Source of the DNA: Terriglobia bacterium
Lineage (GTDB): Bacteria > Acidobacteriota > Terriglobia > Bryobacterales > Bryobacteraceae
Length of the DNA stretch: 64,000 nt
Assembly (NCBI GenBank): GCA_025363475.1
Contig: JANYDS010000023.1
Coordinates: 62,001 to 126,000, forward strand
Direction: 5' to 3'
Shown here: piece after piece, positions 59,330 through 64,000 of the stretch
Numbering within the stretch: the first letter of the stretch is position 1
Layout: each line of letters starts with the position of its first letter
Notes under the pieces: generated by a model
Told to the model about the DNA's origin: nothing
Database searches by the model: none
Seen by the model: the letters and a program-made list of their open reading frames with translations, nothing else
Translations under genes and position numbers: made by a program

Positions 59330-61968
59330 AGTTTGCTCTCGATCTCCGTGGCGATCGCAGCGAGCGCGCGGGGCAAGGCGGACGTATCTTTACCGCCGCC
59401 TTCGGCCATGTCGGGTCGGCCTCCGCCCTTGCCGCCGACTGCCTGCGCGACTGCGCTGACGAGCTTGCCAGCCTGGATTTTGGAGGTGAGATCCTTTGTC
59501 ACGGCAGAGACTACTGCTACGGCCCCGTCTTCGATTGAGGCGAGTACGATCACCGCTGACTGGAGCTTATTGCGCAGGGTATCGGCGAGGGATCGCATCT
59601 GGGTTCGGTCAAGATCATCCACCTGAGCGACCAGGTATTTCACACCGTTGTGAACCTTGACGCGGGCATCCAGATCGCGGGCGGCGGACTGGGCGATTTT
59701 GGTTTTCAGATCGCTGATGAGGCGTTCATTGGCACGCTTCTCTTCAATGAGGCGACCGACCTGTTCCACGACTTCGGGTTCGGCAATCCTGAGGATGCCG
59801 GCGATGCGGTGGAGCGAGTCACTGGTCTCGCGGAAATAGTGCGCCGCGCCTTCGCCGGTGATGGCTTCAATGCGTCGGACGCCTGCCGAAATGCTGCTTT
59901 CGGAAACTACCTTGCAGAGGCCGATGTCGCCGGTGCGGGTAACGTGGGTTCCGCCGCAGAGTTCCTTACTGAAATCGGTGATGGAGACGACCCGCACTTC
60001 ATCACCATACTTTTCGCCAAACAAAGCCATTGCTCCGGTGGAGATGGCCTGATCGATGGGCATGACATTGGTGGTGACAGGCGTGTTGCGCAGGATTTCG
60101 GCGTTGACGAGGCGTTCAATCTCAGCCATTTCGACTGGATCTACCTGGGCGTAATGCGTGAAATCGAAACGAAGCCGAGGTGGCTCGACAACGCTGCCTG
60201 CCTGCTTAACGTGCGGCCCGAGGACCTGACGCAGCGCGGCGTGGAGCAGGTGTGTAGCGGTGTGATTGCGCATGGTGGCCCAGCGTTCGGGCGCGCCGAC
60301 TTCCGCTTTCAATTCCTCGCCGATGACGAGCGGCGCGACGGTGCGGATGCGATGGATTGTCAGGCCGGGGCGGCCCGGAAAAGTATCTTCAACGACTGCG
60401 ACACGTTCGCCGGTATGGGCGTTATAGAGCGTGCCGCGGTCACCCACCTGGCCGCCGGTCTGGGCATAGAACGGGGTTTGATCGAGCGCCAGTTCGGCTT
60501 CGATACCGGCTTCGAGACTGGTTACGGGCTGCTGGTTGACCAGGAGCGCGGTGACGGTTGAAGTGGCATCCAGATAGTGGTAACCGAGGAATTTCGTCTT
60601 GCCTTTTTCGGCCAGTAATTGCTGGTAGGCGGGGACGACAGCACCCTTCTCGGCACCTTTCCATGACGCGCGGGCGCGTTCGCGCTGCCCCTGCATTTCG
60701 GCGTCGAAACCTTCGCGATCAATGGATACGCCGCGCTCGCGGGCGATGTCTTCCTGTTCATCGAGAGCGAGGCCAAAGGTGTCGTAGAGCTTGAACGAAA
60801 CGGAGCCGGGAACGGTGTTGCCTGTGAGTTTGGAAATCTCATCATTGAAGACGCGCTCGGCGACGACGAAGGTGGACGCGTAGCGGTGTTCCTCATCCTT
60901 AACGACACGGGCGACGCGCGGGACGGACTCCATCATTTCGGGATACGCGCCGCGCATGTGTTCGGCGACGAAACCGGCGAGTTGATAAAGATACGGGTCC
61001 TGACGGCCGATCAGGCGGGCGTTGCGCATGGCGCGGCGCATGATTTTCCGAAGCACGTAGCCGCGGCCTTCATTGGAGGGAAGCACGCCATCGTTAATAA
61101 GGAAGGCGGTGGCGCGGGCATGGTCGGCATTGATGCGGAGGGCGGTATCGGTTTTCGGGTCGGCACCGTATTCGACGCCGCAGAGCTCACCGGCTTTGTG
61201 GACGACGGGCAGAATGAGGTCAGTTTCGTAATTGGTGAGCTTGCCCTGCATGACGGCGGCGATGCGTTCGAGGCCCATGCCGGTATCGATGGAGGGCTTG
61301 GGCAGAGGGGTCATGAGGCCGGACGCGTCGCGGTTGTACTGCATGAAAACCAGGTTCCAGATTTCGACGAAACGGCCGCCGCCATCGAGGGGGAACTGTT
61401 CGGCTTCGCGGCCGGGCTCGGCACCTTCGGGACCGAGGTCGTAGTGGATTTCGGAGCAGGGTCCGCAGGGGCCGGTGTCGCCCATTTGCCAGAAGTTGTC
61501 TTTTTCGTCGAGGCGGAAGATGCGGTCCTTCGAGATGCCGGTAATCTGCTGCCAGAGGCGTTCGGCTTCGTCATCTTCGCGGAAGACGGTGACGTAGAGC
61601 TTGTCTTTGGGGAGGCCGTAATCCTTCGTGATGAGGTCCCAGGCGAATTCGATGGCTTCGGCTTTGAAGTAGTCGCCGAAGGAGAAGTTGCCGAGCATTT
61701 CGAAGAACGTGTGGTGGCGGCGGGTGTAGCCGACGTTTTCGAGGTCGTTGTGTTTGCCGCCGGCGCGGACGCATTTCTGGGAGGTGGCGGCGCGGGTGTA
61801 ATCGCGTGTTTCCTGGCCGAGGAAAACGTCTTTGAACTGGTTCATGCCCGCGTTGGTGAAGAGCAGTGTGGGGTCGTTGGCGGGCAGGAGGGAGCCGCTG
61901 CGGACAACGCGGTGGTTGCGGGCCTGGAAAAAGTCGAGAAAACGCTGGCGGACGTCGTTACCGGTCAC
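59326..61968 (-). CDS. alaS: Alanyl-tRNA synthetase
   Basis: 880 aa from a GTG start with AAAGGACC Shine-Dalgarno. The aminoacylation domain (TLLFTNAGMNQFKDVFLGQE, GMGLERIAAVMQGKLTNYET), the editing domain with HTATHLLH and CGGTHVTRTGDIG (zinc/editing His and Cys), and the C-terminal C-Ala domain (GGGRPDMAEGGGKDTSALPR) are all complete. It charges tRNA-Ala and removes mischarged Ser and Gly. A perfect TATAAT stands upstream. Confidence 0.98.
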   Translation of the reverse strand: MTGNDVRQRFLDFFQARNHRVVRSGSLLPANDPTLLFTNAGMNQFKDVFLGQETRDYTRAATSQKCVRAGGKHNDLENVGYTRRHHTFFEMLGNFSFGDYFKAEAIEFAWDLITKDYGLPKDKLYVTVFREDDEAERLWQQITGISKDRIFRLDEKDNFWQMGDTGPCGPCSEIHYDLGPEGAEPGREAEQFPLDGGGRFVEIWNLVFMQYNRDASGLMTPLPKPSIDTGMGLERIAAVMQGKLTNYETDLILPVVHKAGELCGVEYGADPKTDTALRINADHARATAFLINDGVLPSNEGRGYVLRKIMRRAMRNARLIGRQDPYLYQLAGFVAEHMRGAYPEMMESVPRVARVVKDEEHRYASTFVVAERVFNDEISKLTGNTVPGSVSFKLYDTFGLALDEQEDIARERGVSIDREGFDAEMQGQRERARASWKGAEKGAVVPAYQQLLAEKGKTKFLGYHYLDATSTVTALLVNQQPVTSLEAGIEAELALDQTPFYAQTGGQVGDRGTLYNAHTGERVAVVEDTFPGRPGLTIHRIRTVAPLVIGEELKAEVGAPERWATMRNHTATHLLHAALRQVLGPHVKQAGSVVEPPRLRFDFTHYAQVDPVEMAEIERLVNAEILRNTPVTTNVMPIDQAISTGAMALFGEKYGDEVRVVSITDFSKELCGGTHVTRTGDIGLCKVVSESSISAGVRRIEAITGEGAAHYFRETSDSLHRIAGILRIAEPEVVEQVGRLIEEKRANERLISDLKTKIAQSAARDLDARVKVHNGVKYLVAQVDDLDRTQMRSLADTLRNKLQSAVIVLASIEDGAVAVVSAVTKDLTSKIQAGKLVSAVAQAVGGKGGGRPDMAEGGGKDTSALPRALAAIATEIESKL

Positions 61969-61997
61969 TTTGGTCCTTTGAAATCGGGGATAGATTG

Positions 61998-62003
61998 ATT
62001 ATA
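61998..62003 (-). promoter_or_regulatory. Probable -10 element of alaS
   Basis: A perfect TATAAT on the minus strand about 30 nt before the alaS GTG. No good -35 element is seen at 16-18 nt. Confidence 0.4.
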
Positions 62004-62046
62004 GGTTCCTGTGGTGGATGCGGTTTTGGTTGAGTTGGTTTTTAGA

Positions 62047-62724
62047 TCATGCTGCGCGGCGGAATTCTGGGGTTTTGAAGCGGTTGAAAGCTTGGGTTTG
62101 AGCGACGCGGGCGGCGCCGAGGCGGTCCTGGCGGTGTTGGGCGCGGGTGATTTCGGCGGTTGAAAAAACGAACCCATAGGCGGCTGGGTTGAAGGTACGT
62201 TGTTCCATTTCGTCGAATCGTTTCAGTAAGATGGCTTCTTCCATGGCGGTATTGTGGTTGGTTTTGCGGGTGGTTTGGACATCCTGAAGCTGGCGGAGGG
62301 CTTTTTCCTGGGCGCGGTGGAGGCGGTGTTCGTAGATGCTTAGGTTGGCGAAGGCTCGGGAGTTGTCTATGAAGGTTTGGGCCTGGGCGAGGGCGTTTTG
62401 GAGCAGGTCGCCTTCGGATTCGGTGAGGGGGAGGGCCAGCATGGCGTCTTCGAGGGATTTGATGCGGTTGAGACGCCATTGAGCGTCGGCGGCGGTTTGG
62501 GCGAACTGGCGTTCGAGGGTGCCTTCGGGGTTTAGTGCCTGGAAGTATTCGTTCGTGAAGGTCAGGTAGATTTGTTCGTCTTCGGCTGGCAGGAGGATGG
62601 TTTGGCCGGTCAGGCCGTGGCGCAGGGCGTTCAGGCTGGATTTTCTTTTGCCGGCCTGGGTTCTTGGGCCTCCTTTTAGATTCGGGATCGGGCGGTTATC
62701 TTCGGTTAGTTTGGGTGCTGACAT
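62047..62724 (-). CDS. Protein of an unnamed Acidobacteria-rich family, function unknown
   Basis: 225 aa, soluble, no signal or membrane segment. The N-terminal tract (NLKGGPRTQAGKRKSSLNAL, RHGLTGQTI) is a strongly conserved-looking GP.T..GK..SS.NALRHGLT motif. The rest is helical and rich in Ala, Gln, Arg and Glu (LERQFAQTAADAQWRLNRIK). From memory, such proteins occur in many copies in Solibacter-like genomes, often alone in accessory stretches, with no known role. It is flanked by an intergenic repeat and mobile-element debris. Other open frames on the same DNA look like shadows. Confidence 0.75.
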   Translation of the reverse strand: MSAPKLTEDNRPIPNLKGGPRTQAGKRKSSLNALRHGLTGQTILLPAEDEQIYLTFTNEYFQALNPEGTLERQFAQTAADAQWRLNRIKSLEDAMLALPLTESEGDLLQNALAQAQTFIDNSRAFANLSIYEHRLHRAQEKALRQLQDVQTTRKTNHNTAMEEAILLKRFDEMEQRTFNPAAYGFVFSTAEITRAQHRQDRLGAARVAQTQAFNRFKTPEFRRAA

Positions 62725-62822
62725 TTTTCGGGTTCTCCCGTGGATGTTGTACCACCCTGGCGCAAGGGTTCAGGGTCGTTTTTGGGTTTGTTTGTTGATC
62801 CTAATGGAGTTATAAATGTGCA

Positions 62823-62875
62823 CCGGCGTGAACCGCGGTCACGGATGAACGCGGATTTCACGCGGATCGGCACGG
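62823..62875. repeat. Intergenic repeat of ACGGAT/GCGGAT units
   Basis: A run of short imperfect units: GAACCGCGG, CACGGATGAAC, GCGGATTTCAC, GCGGATCGG, CACGGATGATG. Similar GCGGAT-rich intergenic elements are known, from general experience, in Acidobacteria and Verrucomicrobia. No protein or obvious fold is encoded. Confidence 0.5.
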
Positions 62876-62917
62876 ATGATGCGTTGGTCTGGCGGACGCT
62901 GTAATATGACGTGAACG

Positions 62918-63127
62918 GTGACCGGACGGAATTTTCACTTCGAATGGGATGACAACAAGGCGCATGCCAATATCCAAAAGCATGGAATTTCGTTTGAGTC
63001 AGCACAGACGGTTTTCAATGACTCGCGGCTTCTGACTGTCGCGGATTTTGAGCATAGCGATATAGAGGACAGATGGTTCTCGAATCGGCTGTGGCAGCGA
63101 CGGCAGGCTTATGGCAACGGCGACTGA
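62918..63127 (+). pseudogene. brnT toxin remnant (3' truncated)
   Basis: The first 50 residues (FHFEWDDNKAHANIQKHGIS, FESAQTVFNDSRLLTVADFE HSDIEDRW in sequence) match the N-terminal half of BrnT, a RelE-like ribonuclease toxin. After EDRW the frame runs into unrelated sequence (SNRLWQRRQAYG) and stops; the catalytic C-terminal strands are lost, and no brnA antitoxin gene follows. The break coincides with the start of an IstA fragment in another frame, so insertion followed by decay is likely. It uses a GTG start with no clear Shine-Dalgarno. Confidence 0.65.
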
Positions 63128-63345
63128 AGCACTGGCGCGCGACAGCGGGGCCGGAACAACGGGAAGTCTTCTTCGGGCAACAACACGTGGCGGGGCGGCT
63201 GGGGCAGAGCGACTTCACGCGCATGGGCGAGTTGAATATCACCATCGGCGGACAGAGTTTCCCGCATCGGCTCTATCACTTCGTGCTGACGTATTCGAAC
63301 TGGGAGGACGTGTCTCTGTGCTATTCGGAGATTCCGGAAATCTGA
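63073..63345 (+). pseudogene. IS21-family transposase IstA fragment
   Basis: About 85 residues of an internal IstA segment: LWQRRLKHWRATAGPEQREV, FFGQQHVAGRLGQSDFTRMG, ELNITIGGQSFPHRLYHFVL, TYSNWEDVSLCYSE. This corresponds to the start of the DDE catalytic domain (the first Asp in QSDFTRM). Both ends are missing and the frame stops soon after CYSE, so it cannot transpose. No istB and no inverted repeats are seen. It overlaps the brnT remnant in another frame. Confidence 0.7.
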
Positions 63346-63391
63346 CGGCGCAAAATATCAAGCACGCCGAAACAGGGCAGTATTCGACGTT

Positions 63392-63622
63392 ATGATTTAT
63401 TACTTCACACGTGACGACATCCGCTTGGGAGCTATTGCCAAGAACGAACAAGTTGAGGGAGCCTTTCGAACGCTTTGTCTCAATCCAGAATTCGTCAGAT
63501 CACTGGAGACGACAACGAAAAGTATTTCCGCAGTTGATCCCAGAAGCGATTTTGATACAGTTTCGCGGAAAATCTTGCCCGGCCTAAAAGATCTGGACGA
63601 GTTGATGGCGAAAATCCGATAG
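63392..63622 (+). CDS. Small protein of unknown function
   Basis: 76 aa, soluble. I recognise no family. The N-terminus is YYFTRDDIRLGAIAKNEQVE and the C-terminus KILPGLKDLDELMAKIR. No clear Shine-Dalgarno precedes the ATG. It lies in a stretch of element debris and may be a degraded or spurious gene. Confidence 0.35.
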   Translation: MIYYFTRDDIRLGAIAKNEQVEGAFRTLCLNPEFVRSLETTTKSISAVDPRSDFDTVSRKILPGLKDLDELMAKIR

Positions 63623-63654
63623 GCTGTGGGACGTTCCACATCGGGTTGAGACAA

Positions 63655-63993
63655 TTACCCGCGGCCAAACAGACCCGCTCCAAGCAGCGCCAGCACTACC
63701 AGGCTCACTCCCACGAATCGCCAGTCCTTCAATCTTGCGAAGCCCAGCACGGAGAACGCCACCCGCGCTACCGGGGTGGCGATCATAGCCAGCGCGGCAA
63801 GCTGAATAATTCCGGCGGCAGAGCCGTCGAGAGCCAGGCGCACGACGCCGGTGACACTGCGGAGCATCGCCGGTTCTCCCGTAAAGCCAGTATGTAAAGC
63901 CGCTTCACCGCCGTGACGCCACAGGAACAGAATCGCTCCGGCAGTCATGATGCCGCAGCAGACGATTACGCCCACGCGCAGCAGTTTGCCCAT
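63655..63993 (-). CDS. DUF1634 family membrane protein
   Basis: 112 aa with three membrane helices: VGVIVCCGIMTAGAILFLWR (about 8-27), AGIIQLAALAMIATPVARVA (about 59-78) and WRFVGVSLVVLALLGAGLFG (about 90-110). The 'L.L..L.LIATPV.RV..S...F....D..F' pattern is that of DUF1634. Such proteins are often encoded next to TauE/SafE anion exporters, here perhaps just outside the window, since the ATG lies 7 bp from its end. Function is not known. Confidence 0.75.
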   Translation of the reverse strand: MGKLLRVGVIVCCGIMTAGAILFLWRHGGEAALHTGFTGEPAMLRSVTGVVRLALDGSAAGIIQLAALAMIATPVARVAFSVLGFARLKDWRFVGVSLVVLALLGAGLFGRG

Positions 63994-64000
63994 AGTGATT

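Noticed and set aside
60886-61998. Long open frame on the + strand opposite alaS, rich in Val, Phe, Gly and Asp
   Set aside because: The composition is that of a mirror frame of a synthetase gene; it has no motif and overlaps alaS entirely.
1-64000. CRISPR array, rRNA genes, complete IS element, prophage
   Set aside because: No spaced direct repeats, rRNA-like sequence, intact transposase with terminal repeats, or phage structural genes were seen.

Overview
The window looks like a chromosomal segment of a high-G+C, motile, aerobic member of the Acidobacteriota, most likely the Bryobacterales/Solibacterales group (Ca. Solibacter, Bryobacter and relatives). This is inferred from four things: an alternative complex III (ActABCDEF) joined to a caa3-type oxidase, a cohesin-tailed secretin next to type II pseudopilins, a secreted protein with the C-terminal domain common in Solibacter-like genomes, and a YpdA-type reductase. 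No rRNA gene, CRISPR array, prophage or intact insertion sequence is visible.

Layout. 1-1.6 kb: end of a secretin-like gene and two pseudopilins (+). 1.6-4.0 kb: two secreted proteins of unknown role (-). 4.4-20.98 kb: a minus-strand flagellar block. In transcription order it holds a compact sigma factor, flgM, flgK, flgL, fliM, fliW, csrA, flagellin 2, fliD, a fliT-like gene, flagellin 1, flgB, flgC, fliE, fliF, fliG, fliH, fliI, fliJ and tRNA-Arg(TCT). 21.05-23.15 kb: cheX diverging from a FleQ/FlrC-like sigma-54 activator. 23.15-27.3 kb: cheA-cheR-cheD-cheY-cheC-like. 27.4-38.6 kb: a long minus-strand operon (fliK, flgD, flgE, fliN, fliO, fliP, fliQ, fliR, flhB, flhA, flhF, fliA, a FliY-like gene and a DUF2802/SwrB-like gene). 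38.8-43.3 kb: a plus-strand operon flgF-flgG-flgA-flgH-flgI-flgJ. 43.3-44.2 kb: fliS (-) and a second cheY (+). A perfect 14-bp hairpin then separates motility from respiration. 44.3-56.9 kb: one minus-strand respiratory operon, actA-B-C-D-E-F, an unknown membrane protein, sco, coxB, coxA, coxC and coxD. 57.1-62 kb: aroA (+), ypdA and alaS (-). 62-64 kb: an accessory stretch with an unknown 225-aa protein, an intergenic repeat, a brnT remnant joined to an IS21 istA remnant, a small unknown ORF and a DUF1634 membrane protein.

How it works together. The window encodes nearly the whole flagellum: export gate and ATPase, MS ring, switch, rod, L and P rings, hook, filament, cap and chaperones. It lacks the stator (motA/B), fliL, flhG, cheB, cheW and receptors, so these must lie elsewhere. 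Regulation can be read partly from sequence. Sigma-54-type sites (GG, 10 nt, GC) precede flagellin 1, flgF and probably flgB. A repeated sigma-28-type site (TAAA, 16 nt, GCCGATAN) precedes flagellin 2, cheX and the second cheY, with weaker versions before cheA, fliS and fliK. The matching regulators are all present: a sigma-54 activator, FliA, a second compact sigma factor, FlgM, and the FliW/CsrA pair. The two flagellin leaders end in the same GGA-containing Shine-Dalgarno segment, a possible CsrA target.

I found no clear wholly new system. The items most worth a second look are: two flagellins with different promoter classes; a sigma factor without region 3 beside flgM; fliJ ending inside a tRNA gene; fliK overprinting flgD; FlgH without a lipidation cysteine; the DUF2802/SwrB-like protein; and the unknown protein inside the ACIII-oxidase operon.
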